The position numbers and the translations under genes are program-made. Positions 52,870 through 61,582 of a stretch of DNA of 64,000 nt are shown here, one piece after another (within the stretch, counting starts at the first letter, position 1; every line of letters starts with the position of its first letter). This DNA is from Mesorhizobium caraganae (GTDB taxonomy: Bacteria > Pseudomonadota > Alphaproteobacteria > Rhizobiales > Rhizobiaceae). The stretch spans positions 1 through 64,000 of the forward strand of contig NZ_JAFCGY010000018.1 of assembly GCF_016836705.1 (NCBI RefSeq). The letters are read 5' to 3'. The notes under the pieces are model-generated. The model saw nothing but the letters and a program-made list of their open reading frames with translations, did not search any database and was not told the origin of the DNA.

Positions 52870-52903
52870 CCATGACTCCCGGGCATTCAGCTCCCCCGGG
52901 CAT

Positions 52904-54019
52904 TCAGGCCACCCAGCGCGAAAACAGCGATGTCGACAGCGCCCGGCCGGCGGATTGCTCGCGGATGATCAGTTCACCTGATTCCACCGTGCCGCCCATG
53001 CCGGCAAATGTATCGCGCATCAGGGCGTGGATGGCGAAGAAGGAGGCGCGGATCGAATAGGCGGTCAGCACCACCGCCAGCGGCTTCGGCGTCAGGATCG
53101 CGCGGCAAAGGTCGGTCAGGCCAGGCAGGTCCTCGAACAATTGCCAGACCTCGCCCTTGGGGCCGCGACCATAGGCGGGCGGGTCGAACAGGATGATGTC
53201 GTAGCGGCTGCCGCGGCGCTCCTCGCGCTCGGCGAATTTCACCGCGTCGTCGACGATCCAGCGGATCGGCTTGCTGCCGAGGCCGGCCATTTCCTGGTTT
53301 TCGCGGGCCCAGCCGATCGCCTTCTTCGAGGCATCGACATGGGTGACTTCGGCGCCGGCTCGGGCTGCTACGAGAGAAGCGAGCCCGGTGTAGCCGAACA
53401 GGTTCAGCACCTTGACCGGGCGCTTCGCCGCCACGATCTGGCTGGCCATATGGTCCCAGTGCGAGGCCTGCTCGGGGAAGACGCCGACGTGGCGAAACGA
53501 GGTGAAGCGGCCGAGATAATCGATGCCGTCATGCTTCATCGGCCAGGTCTCGCCAAGCGGCGTTTTTGGAAAACGCCAGCGGCCGATGCCCTCCTCGTCG
53601 GTGTCGCCGGTGAAGATGGCGTCGGCGCGGTCCCAGTCCCTTGCCGGCAAGGCCTTTTGCCAGATCGCCTGGCCTTCGGGCCGCACGATGCGGTAGGGGC
53701 CGTATTGTTCGAGTTTTTCGCCGGCGCCACTGTCGAGCAGCGCATAATCCTGATTGGGCGCTACTTCGAGGATCACCGGCAGGCGTTCGGCGGGCAGGGC
53801 GCCGTCGCGACGCGCAAGCACGCGCGGCGCCGGCTTCGGATCAAACCGGTCGTCCGGTTTCGTTTCGTGGCGCTTGGCTTCCGGTCGGACTGGCGCAGCG
53901 GCTGGCTGCGGCCGCACGTGTTCGGCCCTGCCCTTTGCGGGCGGACGGTTGTCGCGGCGTTTGTCGCGAAAAGACTTCAAGCAGGAACGTCTCCGGAGGC
54001 GGCAGGCCGCTTTTGACAT
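52904..54019 (-). CDS. Class I SAM-dependent rRNA methyltransferase, RlmI-like
   Basis: The product (371 aa from ATG 54019) has a long basic, Arg/Pro-rich N-terminus and then a methyltransferase domain. SAM motif I is VLNLFGYTGLASLVAARAGA, followed by VTHVDASKKAIGWARENQ and the catalytic-type DIILFDPPAYGRGPKG. This points to 23S rRNA cytosine-C5 methyltransferases of the RlmI/RlmK type. The larger open frame to 54214 overlaps the divergent regulator and is unlikely. Confidence 0.88.
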   Translation of the reverse strand: MSKAACRLRRRSCLKSFRDKRRDNRPPAKGRAEHVRPQPAAAPVRPEAKRHETKPDDRFDPKPAPRVLARRDGALPAERLPVILEVAPNQDYALLDSGAGEKLEQYGPYRIVRPEGQAIWQKALPARDWDRADAIFTGDTDEEGIGRWRFPKTPLGETWPMKHDGIDYLGRFTSFRHVGVFPEQASHWDHMASQIVAAKRPVKVLNLFGYTGLASLVAARAGAEVTHVDASKKAIGWARENQEMAGLGSKPIRWIVDDAVKFAEREERRGSRYDIILFDPPAYGRGPKGEVWQLFEDLPGLTDLCRAILTPKPLAVVLTAYSIRASFFAIHALMRDTFAGMGGTVESGELIIREQSAGRALSTSLFSRWVA

Positions 54020-54107
54020 AGGGTCACCGGCTGCGCAAACAAAATGGTCCAACATACGAATGTCCGAGGTAGTGGACCTCGCCTGAGGAAACAGGCAAAT
54101 CTGGGCG

Positions 54108-54806
54108 ATGTCCCGTTCCGAACGCCTGCTTGACCTGATCCAGATCCTGCGCCGGCATCGCCGGCCGGTCAGCGGCCGCACGCTTGCCGGCGAGATGAAT
54201 GTGTCGATCCGCACGCTCTATCGCGACATCGCCACGCTGCAGGGGCAAGGCGCGCCGATCGAGGGCGAGGCTGGGCTGGGCTATGTGCTGAAGCCCGGCT
54301 TCATGCTGCCGCCGCTGATGTTCACCGACGAGGAGATCGAGGCCATTGTGCTCGGATCGCGTTGGGTTGCCAGACAACCGGACAAGCGTCTCTCGGCCGC
54401 GGCCGCCGACGCGCTGGCCAAGATCGCCGCGGTGCTGCCGGACGATCTGCGCGAGGACCTCGATGCAAACACACTGCTGGTCGGGCCGCGCGGCGATGCC
54501 GTCGAAGGTATCGATCTTGGACTTGTTCGCCAGGCGATCCGCAATGAGCGAAAACTCGGCTTTATCTATCGCGACGCCGGTGGCGCCGCTTCGCAGCGCA
54601 TGGTCTGGCCGTTTGCGATCGGCTTCTTCGACAAGGTGCGGGTGATGGTCGCCTGGTGCGAGACGCGCCAGGATTTCCGCCACTTTCGAGCTGATCGCAT
54701 GTCCGCTCTCAACGCCACCGACACCCGCTATCCGCGCCGCCGGCAGGCGCTGCTGAAGGAATGGCGCGTGACGTTGGATGCGCCAAAGCGCCAAACTGAC
54801 GCGTGA
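54108..54806 (+). CDS. YafY-type HTH/WYL transcriptional regulator
   Basis: The product (232 aa) has an N-terminal winged helix (RLLDLIQILRRHRRPVSGRT, NVSIRTLYRDIATLQGQGAP) and a C-terminal WYL-like domain (QAIRNERKLGFIYRDAGGAA, VWPFAIGFFDKVRVMVAWCE). WYL domains sense small ligands or nucleic acids. It starts a run of VOC, EVE and VOC genes on the same strand that it may regulate. Confidence 0.92.
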   Translation: MSRSERLLDLIQILRRHRRPVSGRTLAGEMNVSIRTLYRDIATLQGQGAPIEGEAGLGYVLKPGFMLPPLMFTDEEIEAIVLGSRWVARQPDKRLSAAAADALAKIAAVLPDDLREDLDANTLLVGPRGDAVEGIDLGLVRQAIRNERKLGFIYRDAGGAASQRMVWPFAIGFFDKVRVMVAWCETRQDFRHFRADRMSALNATDTRYPRRRQALLKEWRVTLDAPKRQTDA

Positions 54807-54897
54807 TGCTTCTTTTTACGAGTTGGCGAATCACTGCTGCCAGAATCTGACAGTGGGGCCGCCTATGCTCCTCCAATCGAAACCCTGGAGAGCAGGC

Positions 54898-55278
54898 ATG
54901 ACTATCCCTAATTTCGTCATCCTCTATGTCGACAGCCCGGAGCGGAGCGGTGCCTTTTACAGCGCGCTGTTGGGCCGCCAGCCGGTGGAGGCAGCGCCAA
55001 CCTTTGTGCTGTTCGTGCTCGACAATGGCTTCAAGCTCGGCCTGTGGTCGCGTCACACCGTGGAGCCGTCGGCCGCCGCAGCGGGTGGTGGTGCGGAACT
55101 CGTCTTCGCGTCGGACCGGGCTGATGCGGTGGACGTCGCCCATAAGGACTGGGCAGGGCGCGGCCTGGCCATCCTGCAAACACCGACCGACATGGATTTC
55201 GGCCGCACCTTCGTTGCGCTCGATCCCGACAACCACCGGCTGCGCGTCTATTGGCTGAACGACGGAGAACAGGGATGA
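54898..55278 (+). CDS. VOC family protein (glyoxalase/bleomycin-resistance fold)
   Basis: The product (126 aa) starts MTIPNFVILYVDSPERSGAF after CTGGAGAG. It has the paired beta-alpha-beta modules of the VOC superfamily, ending FVALDPDNHRLRVYWLND. It resembles phenazine or bleomycin-resistance-type binders as well as unknown members. The start lies 91 bp after the regulator stop, and the stop overlaps the EVE-domain gene. Confidence 0.88.
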   Translation: MTIPNFVILYVDSPERSGAFYSALLGRQPVEAAPTFVLFVLDNGFKLGLWSRHTVEPSAAAAGGGAELVFASDRADAVDVAHKDWAGRGLAILQTPTDMDFGRTFVALDPDNHRLRVYWLNDGEQG

Positions 55279-55709
55279 GTGCCCATTGGATTGCGGTGGC
55301 TTCCGCCGAGCATGTGCGGCGCGGCCGCGAGGCCGGCTTCATGCAGGTCAATCACGGCAAGGCGGCACCGCTGCGTCGCATCAAGCCCGGTGACGGCATC
55401 GTCTACTACTCGCCGACCACAATTCTGCGCGAGAAGGACCACCTGCAGGCCTTCACGGCGATCGGCACCGTGCGCGAAGGCGAACCTTACCAGGGCGACA
55501 TGGGCGCCGGTTTCACACCGTTTCGTAGGGATGTCGAATGGGCCAAGGCGGACGAAGCGCCGATCAAGCCGCTGCTCGAACAGCTCGACTTCACCAAGGG
55601 CAGGTCGAACTGGGGCTACCAGCTGCGCTTCGGCCTGTTCGAAATCACCGCGCATGATTTCTCGCTGATCGCCGAGGCGATGGGCGCCGAAACCACGAAG
55701 GCAGCCTAG
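55275..55709 (+). CDS. EVE domain-containing protein
   Basis: The product (144 aa) starts MSAHWIAVASAEHVRRGREA and has the PUA-like EVE core: GFMQVNHGKAAPLRRIKPGD, GIVYYSPTTIL and AFTAIGTVREGEPYQGD, ending GLFEITAHDF. EVE domains are related to YTH domains and are thought to bind modified nucleotides. The 4-bp ATGA overlap with the VOC gene implies co-translation. The earlier ATG at 55251 lies inside the VOC gene. Confidence 0.92.
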   Translation: MSAHWIAVASAEHVRRGREAGFMQVNHGKAAPLRRIKPGDGIVYYSPTTILREKDHLQAFTAIGTVREGEPYQGDMGAGFTPFRRDVEWAKADEAPIKPLLEQLDFTKGRSNWGYQLRFGLFEITAHDFSLIAEAMGAETTKAA

Positions 55710-55830
55710 GTCTTCAGCTCCCCGGATTGGCACGACCATGGTGACAAGGCTGCTGACGCCAAGCTGTCAGCGGTCTTGTGCGACAAGCGCATCGTCACCT
55801 GATCCGCCGCGCCTCCCCAAGGAGAATAGT

Positions 55831-56265
55831 ATGGACTTCGTCTCGATCCGCATCATCACCGGCCAGATCAAACCTCTGGTGGCATTCTACGAGACGATCA
55901 CCGGGCTTAGCGTAACCTGGTTCACCGACGATTTCGCCGAGCTGGCAACGCCCTCCTGCACGCTGGCGATCGGCAGCACACGCACTCTGGCCCTGTTCGG
56001 AACGGATGTGGCGCAGCCGGCCGCCAATCGATCAGCGATCATCGAGTTTCGCGTCAGCGACGTCGATGCGGAGTACAGCAGGCTGGCGAAAATCATCGGC
56101 GGCTTCGTACAGACCCCGACGACAATGCCATGGGGTAACAGATCGCTGCTGCTGCGCGATCCCGATGGCAATCTGGTGAACTTCTTCACTCCGGTCAGCG
56201 CGGAAGCAATCCGGAAATTCGATCGCAAGGCTGGCGCCGTAGCGCCGGCCGACGCTACGGCTTGA
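55831..56265 (+). CDS. VOC family protein
   Basis: The product (144 aa) begins MDFVSIRIITGQIKPLVAFY after AAGGAGA and ends with the typical LLLRDPDGNLVNFFTPV. It differs clearly from the VOC protein at 54898 in sequence. It could be a dioxygenase-like or glyoxalase-like enzyme or a drug-binding protein. Its 3' end overlaps the convergent ornithine cyclodeaminase-family gene by 11 bp. Confidence 0.9.
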   Translation: MDFVSIRIITGQIKPLVAFYETITGLSVTWFTDDFAELATPSCTLAIGSTRTLALFGTDVAQPAANRSAIIEFRVSDVDAEYSRLAKIIGGFVQTPTTMPWGNRSLLLRDPDGNLVNFFTPVSAEAIRKFDRKAGAVAPADATA

Positions 56266-57220
56266 GGGCGTTGTAGACGGCAATGCCGGCGGCGAGATCC
56301 TCGAGCGCCGCGCCGACAGACTTGAACAGCGTGATCTCACCGGGGCTCTGCCGGCCCTGTTTTTCGCCGCGCGCCAGTTCATGCAGATCGGCGACGATGG
56401 CTTCCGGTTTCAACACGCCGGAGGCGAGCGGCTGGACGATGTCACCGGCTTCCTTGGTGGCGCCGGCGCGGGTGTCGACATAGATGCGGGCGCGCGTGAT
56501 CGCATCGTCATCGCTTTCGCGCATGGTCGGCGTGAAGCCGCCGACCAGATCGACATGCGCGCCCGGTTTCAAGAGCGCGCCCTTGACGAGCGGCGTCGTC
56601 GTGATGGTCGCCGATGAGACGATGTCGGCCTGAGCAAGCTCGGCGTCGAGATCGCTAGCGGCTTCAGCGTTGAAACCTTCCTCGCGCAAATCGGCCGCAA
56701 CCTTTTCGGCATTGGCCGGCGTGCGGTTCCAGATGCGGATGGTCTTGATCGGCCGAACCGCCGAATGCGCCTTGGCCAGGAATGGCGACAGCGCGCCGGC
56801 GCCGACCACCAGGAGCCGTGAGGCGTCCTTGCGGGCGAGATAGGAGGCGGCGAGCGCCGAGGCGCAAGCGGTGCGCCACTGCGTCAGCCGCTGGCCGTCG
56901 ATCAGCGCCTCGGGCTCGCCGGTGGCGCCGTTGAGCAAGAGGTAGAGCCCCATGACAGCCGGCTTGCCGATGGCGTTGTTGTCGGGCGATACGGTTACGA
57001 TCTTGACGCCGATATGACCGCCCGCCGAGGTACCGGCGGCATGGAAGTCGGTCCAGGCCGGCATCAAAAGCAGCGTCGACGTGGCACCATCGGGCCGCTC
57101 GACCGCGTGGTGATGGCGGACGGGCTGCACAGCACCCTCGCGGAAGGCCGCGCGCAATGTCTCGACCAGTCCGGGAAAGCTCAGCGCCTGGTCGACAGCG
57201 TCGGCCGAAATGGTCAGCAT
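56255..57220 (-). CDS. Ornithine cyclodeaminase/mu-crystallin family protein
   Basis: The product (321 aa) shows the family features VRHHHAVERPDGATSTLLLM, GVKIVTVSPDN, TAAYL-like SALAASYLARKDASRLLVVG with a Rossmann fold, and DLVGGFTPTMRESDD. Members include ornithine cyclodeaminase, alanine dehydrogenase and ketimine reductase, so the exact substrate is open. It is the last gene of a leftward group after the LapA-like gene, 31 bp downstream of it. Confidence 0.92.
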   Translation of the reverse strand: MLTISADAVDQALSFPGLVETLRAAFREGAVQPVRHHHAVERPDGATSTLLLMPAWTDFHAAGTSAGGHIGVKIVTVSPDNNAIGKPAVMGLYLLLNGATGEPEALIDGQRLTQWRTACASALAASYLARKDASRLLVVGAGALSPFLAKAHSAVRPIKTIRIWNRTPANAEKVAADLREEGFNAEAASDLDAELAQADIVSSATITTTPLVKGALLKPGAHVDLVGGFTPTMRESDDDAITRARIYVDTRAGATKEAGDIVQPLASGVLKPEAIVADLHELARGEKQGRQSPGEITLFKSVGAALEDLAAGIAVYNALKP

Positions 57221-57251
57221 GCAAAACTCCGCGAAGGTAAAAGCGCCGGCT

Positions 57252-57596
57252 TCAGGCCGTTGGCTTCGGCAGCGCCGTCCCCGGGGCAGAACCTTGCGGC
57301 GCGGCCGGCACGCGGCTGACCGCCTGGCGCAAATTCTCGGCCTCGATGCCGCGCTGGCGCGCCAGCTTGCGGTAGCGGCCCTGCTTGACCCAGGTCGCCA
57401 GGCTGCCGACGACCATGCCGATGGCCAGTGCCACGAACAGGAAGATAAACAGCGGCAAGTTCAGTGTCAGCTTCGGATTGCCTGGGTTGAACGGATCGAG
57501 CGTGAAGGCGACGAGCTCGCGGTTAGCGACGGCCAGTGCAATCAGGATGACGGCCAGCGGCACGAAGACCACGATAAGCATGAAGCGGTTGAACAT
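57252..57596 (-). CDS. LapA-like (DUF1049) membrane protein
   Basis: The product (114 aa) has two membrane helices (LIVVFVPLAVILIALAVANR and LPLFIFLFVALAIGMVVGSL) flanking a loop with FTLDPFNPGNP, followed by a basic cytoplasmic tail. This is the LapA/YciS pattern, associated with lipopolysaccharide assembly control in E. coli. It lies between ihfB and the ornithine cyclodeaminase-family gene. Confidence 0.9.
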   Translation of the reverse strand: MFNRFMLIVVFVPLAVILIALAVANRELVAFTLDPFNPGNPKLTLNLPLFIFLFVALAIGMVVGSLATWVKQGRYRKLARQRGIEAENLRQAVSRVPAAPQGSAPGTALPKPTA

Positions 57597-57650
57597 AGAG
57601 ATTCCTTGGGAAAGGCAGGCCTTGAGGAGGCCGACGCGTCAAGTCCGCGC

Positions 57651-57935
57651 TTATTTGCCGCCGTTCAGCCGTTCACGCAATTCCTTGCCGGTCTTGAAGA
57701 ACGGCACCCACTTCTCCTCGACCTCGACGGATTCGCCGGTGCGCGGGTTGCGGCCGGTGCGGGCAGGGCGGTTTTTCACCGAAAAAGCGCCAAAGCCGCG
57801 CAACTCGACCCGGTTGCCTTCCGCAAGGGCATCAGTGATCTCGTCGAATATCGCCCCCACGATGTTTTCGACGTCGCGCAGGAAAAGATGCGGGTTGCGC
57901 GTGGCAATGATCTGCACAAGCTCGGATTTGATCAT
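57651..57935 (-). CDS. ihfB: Integration host factor beta subunit
   Basis: The product (94 aa) is a DNA-bending HU/IHF protein that begins MIKSELVQIIATRNPHLFLR. The DNA-intercalating arm is NRPARTGRNPRTGESVEVEE, and the flank VELRGFGAFSV is characteristic. It lies downstream of sppA, as in many Rhizobiales. It supports sigma-54 promoters, among other functions, which fits with rpoN about 4 kb away. Confidence 0.96.
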   Translation of the reverse strand: MIKSELVQIIATRNPHLFLRDVENIVGAIFDEITDALAEGNRVELRGFGAFSVKNRPARTGRNPRTGESVEVEEKWVPFFKTGKELRERLNGGK

Positions 57936-58015
57936 CAGAAAGGTCCCCGTGAAAGCGCTGCGGTCAAATTATCAGGATGATTTTATTTGTTTTTTTACTC
58001 GCCCCAAACGGCAGA

Positions 58016-58972
58016 TCAAGGGTGCCAGACGGAAACGAGACCGTCAAGAAACAAGCGATCGGCGCCGATTTCGTGAAGAACGTCGCTTCCGGTCTCCGAC
58101 AGACCGAGCGCGCTGCCGACGCTGCGCGCTATTGCTTTCGAGAACAGGAAGCTGCCGCGCCGTTCGGTGTCCTTCCATTCCACCACCTTGAGCTTGTGGT
58201 CTACACCCTTGGTCGCCAGCCAGTCGATGGCCACGCTTTCGCCGCCGACGGCGTCGATCAGACCGTTGGCGAGACCCTGGCGGCCGGTGAAGATCGACCC
58301 GTCGGCGAGCGCCAATGCCTGGTCGCGGGTCATCTTGCGGCGCTCGGCGACGATGCCGACGAACCAGTCATAGCTGTCGAGGATGAGCTTGCGGACCATG
58401 GCGCGCTCGTCTTCATTGGTCGGCTTGAAGGGCGAGGGCGCGGCCTTCAGCGGCGAGGATTTCACCTCTTCGAGCTTGATGCCGACCTTGTCCATCAGGC
58501 CGCTGACATCGGGATATTGGATCAGCACGCCGATCGAGCCGACGATCGAGGTCTTACGGGCGACGATGTGGTCGCTGGCGCTGGCGATCATGTAACCGGC
58601 CGATGCGGCCAGCGTGCCGACCTCGGCAACCACCGGCTTGTCGGCGGCGAGCTTGCGCACCTCCTCGTAGATCGATTCGCCGCCGACCGTGGTGCCGCCG
58701 GGCGAATCGATAGCCAGAATGACGCCCTTGACCTGCGAGGATGTGCGGATGGTTTCCAGTCGCTTGATCAGTTCCTCGTCCTCGGTGATGGTGCCTTCGA
58801 TCCTGACCTTGGCGATATGGTTGATCGAGGAGCCGCCGAGATCTTCGCCATAGAACCAGCTTGCAAGTGCAATCACCCCGAGCGCCACGATGGCAATGGC
58901 GGCGCCGCGCCAGAAGGTCAGCTTGCGCCGCAAGCGGCGGCGGTCGATCAGGTCGTCGGCTCTCAGTGCCAT
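58016..58972 (-). CDS. sppA: Signal peptide peptidase SppA (family S49)
   Basis: The product (318 aa) has an N-terminal basic segment and a membrane anchor (AAIAIVALGVIALASWF), then the S49 core: VILAIDSPGGTTVGGESIYE, GTLAASAGYMIASASDHIVA (catalytic Ser) and TSIVGSIGVL. This is the short (single-domain) form, which assembles into an oligomer that degrades cleaved signal peptides. I prefer ATG 58972 because GAGG lies just upstream; ATG 58984 is four codons longer. Confidence 0.94.
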   Translation of the reverse strand: MALRADDLIDRRRLRRKLTFWRGAAIAIVALGVIALASWFYGEDLGGSSINHIAKVRIEGTITEDEELIKRLETIRTSSQVKGVILAIDSPGGTTVGGESIYEEVRKLAADKPVVAEVGTLAASAGYMIASASDHIVARKTSIVGSIGVLIQYPDVSGLMDKVGIKLEEVKSSPLKAAPSPFKPTNEDERAMVRKLILDSYDWFVGIVAERRKMTRDQALALADGSIFTGRQGLANGLIDAVGGESVAIDWLATKGVDHKLKVVEWKDTERRGSFLFSKAIARSVGSALGLSETGSDVLHEIGADRLFLDGLVSVWHP

Positions 58973-59198
58973 AGTCTGCCTCATAGTCGGTGGGAAGCGA
59001 TGCTTTTAAAGCAAGCGTCCGCGCCCGGCTACCTCTTCCTCACGGGCCTGCGACGAAGCGACCGCGCCAGTGGCGGCATTTCAGGAAAAAATGACGCGAC
59101 GCGTTCGTTTCTGCTATGAAGTGCCGAAATTGTGACGCCTGATTTCCGTTTGCAAAAACAACGGCCGTCACATTTTTGCGGTTTTCCTCCGCTTGTGC

Positions 59199-59229
59199 TT
59201 GCTTGCGGGGGCCGGCAACCCACCTATAG
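59199..59229 (+). promoter_or_regulatory. Candidate promoter of the lpt operon
   Basis: TTGCTT (59199-59204) and CTATAG (59224-59229) lie 40 bp upstream of lptC; the -10 fits the rhizobial CTATAT consensus. The spacing of 19 bp is longer than ideal, so confidence is low. Confidence 0.35.
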
Positions 59230-59268
59230 CAGGTGTTTTGGCGGGCAAGGGTTTATTAGAAGACAGTC

Positions 59269-59982
59269 ATGCTAGCTCGATCGAACGAACCGACCAACGC
59301 CGATGCGGCCTTGGCGCCCACGGCGCCAGCGGGCACGCGCGGGGACGCCTTCGACCGCGCCCAGCGCCATTCGCGCCGCGTGCGCGTGCTGAAATTCGCA
59401 GTGCCGGTGCTTGCCGCTGGAATCGCGGTTGCGTTTCCGGTCTATTCCTATCTTGCGGCGCCGGTCTCGGTCTCGATACAGGCCGACGGCACCGCCTTTG
59501 CCGACGGCAAGCTGGTGATGGCCAATCCCAAGCTCAACGGCTTCACCAAGCAGAAGCTGCCCTATTCGCTGACGGCGCTGCGCGCCATCCAGGACGTCGG
59601 CAAGCAGGACATCATCCAACTCGAAGGCATCCATGCCAAACTGCCGCTGACGGCGGACAATGTGGCGATCGTCGATGCCAAGCGCGGCATCTATAACCGC
59701 AACGCCAACACGATGGACATGACCAGCGACGTCACCGTCACCACCACCGACGGCGTCGCTGCCACGTTCAAATCGGTCTTCCTCGACATGGGCAAAGGCT
59801 CTATGAAGACAGGTGATCCGGTCGATGTCAGCCGCAACGGCTCGCGGATCACGGCGGGTTCGATGTCGGTCGAAGAAAATGGCAACGTTGTCGTTTTCGA
59901 AAATAAGGTAAGCGTTCACATCGATCCGGCCACTATGAAGGCGGCAGAGGCAAAGAGCGGAGAATCGAATGCGTCCCAGTAA
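59269..59982 (+). CDS. lptC: LPS export protein LptC
   Basis: The product (237 aa) is a bitopic inner-membrane protein. A basic N-terminus leads to one helix (LKFAVPVLAAGIAVAFPVYS) and a periplasmic beta-jellyroll domain (LVMANPKLNGFTKQKLPYSL, VFENKVSVHI). It accepts lipopolysaccharide from LptBFG and passes it to LptA. It overlaps lptA by 14 bp. Confidence 0.93.
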   Translation: MLARSNEPTNADAALAPTAPAGTRGDAFDRAQRHSRRVRVLKFAVPVLAAGIAVAFPVYSYLAAPVSVSIQADGTAFADGKLVMANPKLNGFTKQKLPYSLTALRAIQDVGKQDIIQLEGIHAKLPLTADNVAIVDAKRGIYNRNANTMDMTSDVTVTTTDGVAATFKSVFLDMGKGSMKTGDPVDVSRNGSRITAGSMSVEENGNVVVFENKVSVHIDPATMKAAEAKSGESNASQ

Positions 59983-60547
59983 TTCGGCACGGCTTGTCGC
60001 CGCAGCTTCGGCCTTGCTGTTGCTGGGTGTGGCGCCGTCCTGGGCTCAGTCCAGCGCCAGCAGCCAATCCGGGCTCAAACTGTCGGGCGACGAGCCGATC
60101 CAGATCGAGAGCGACAAGCTCGAGGTCCGCCAGGCCGACAGCATGGCGCTGTTCAGCGGCAACGTCACCGTGACGCAAGGGCCGACGCTGCTCAAGGCCG
60201 GCAGTATGGAAGTCTACTACGTCAAGGACCCCAACGCCGCCAAGGGTGCGGCCGCCGGCGCTTCTGCGATGACAGGTTCGGCCAACATCGATCACCTGGT
60301 GGTCAAGAACAAAGTCTACATCAAGTCGAATGACCAGATCGCCACCGGCGACAACGCCACGTTCGACATGAAGACGCAGGTTCTCGTCCTGTCGGGCAAT
60401 GAAGTCGTGCTGTCCCAAGGCCCGAATGTGCTCAAGGGCTGCAAGCTCACCGTGCAGATGAAAAGCGGCCTGGCTCAGGTCGATGGCTGCGGCGGGCGAG
60501 TCATCATGTCGATGACACCGCCGCCGAAATCTGAGGCGCCGAAATAG
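59969..60547 (+). CDS. lptA: LPS transport periplasmic protein LptA
   Basis: The product (192 aa) has a signal peptide (cleavage after PSWA) and an OstA/LptA jellyroll: EPIQIESDKLEVRQADSMAL, FSGNVTVTQGPTLLKAG and GDNATFDMKTQVLVLSGN. It forms the periplasmic bridge for lipopolysaccharide. The stop is 2 bp before lptB. Confidence 0.95.
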   Translation: MRPSNSARLVAAASALLLLGVAPSWAQSSASSQSGLKLSGDEPIQIESDKLEVRQADSMALFSGNVTVTQGPTLLKAGSMEVYYVKDPNAAKGAAAGASAMTGSANIDHLVVKNKVYIKSNDQIATGDNATFDMKTQVLVLSGNEVVLSQGPNVLKGCKLTVQMKSGLAQVDGCGGRVIMSMTPPPKSEAPK

Positions 60548-60549
60548 TA

Positions 60550-61368
<819 letters not shown>

Positions 61369-61473
61369 GCGTGAAATTTGTTTCCTGAGGCGATTTTTGC
61401 CGCCCCGTAGGGCCTTTTTCTCCGATTTTGCGTGAGATAGCGCCCCGGTAGAGGCCTTTTGCCAGCATTTTCC

Positions 61474-61503
61474 TTGACAAGCAAAAGCTGGGCCAGTTTT
61501 TAT
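61474..61503 (+). promoter_or_regulatory. Candidate rpoN promoter
   Basis: A perfect -35 TTGACA (61474-61479) and TTTTAT (61498-61503) are separated by 18 bp, about 80 bp upstream of the rpoN start. It would allow rpoN expression independent of the lpt genes. Confidence 0.5.
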
Positions 61504-61582
61504 GGAGGGTCGGAAAAATTCATTTTCCGGCAGCTTCTGATGTGTAGGCTTCCGGGTGCAGAAGGGCGTTTGAAACCGAACC

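Noticed and set aside
52904..54214. Longer start for the RlmI-like methyltransferase
   Set aside because: The extra 65 codons run through the divergent promoter region and into the WYL regulator gene, and have non-coding composition.
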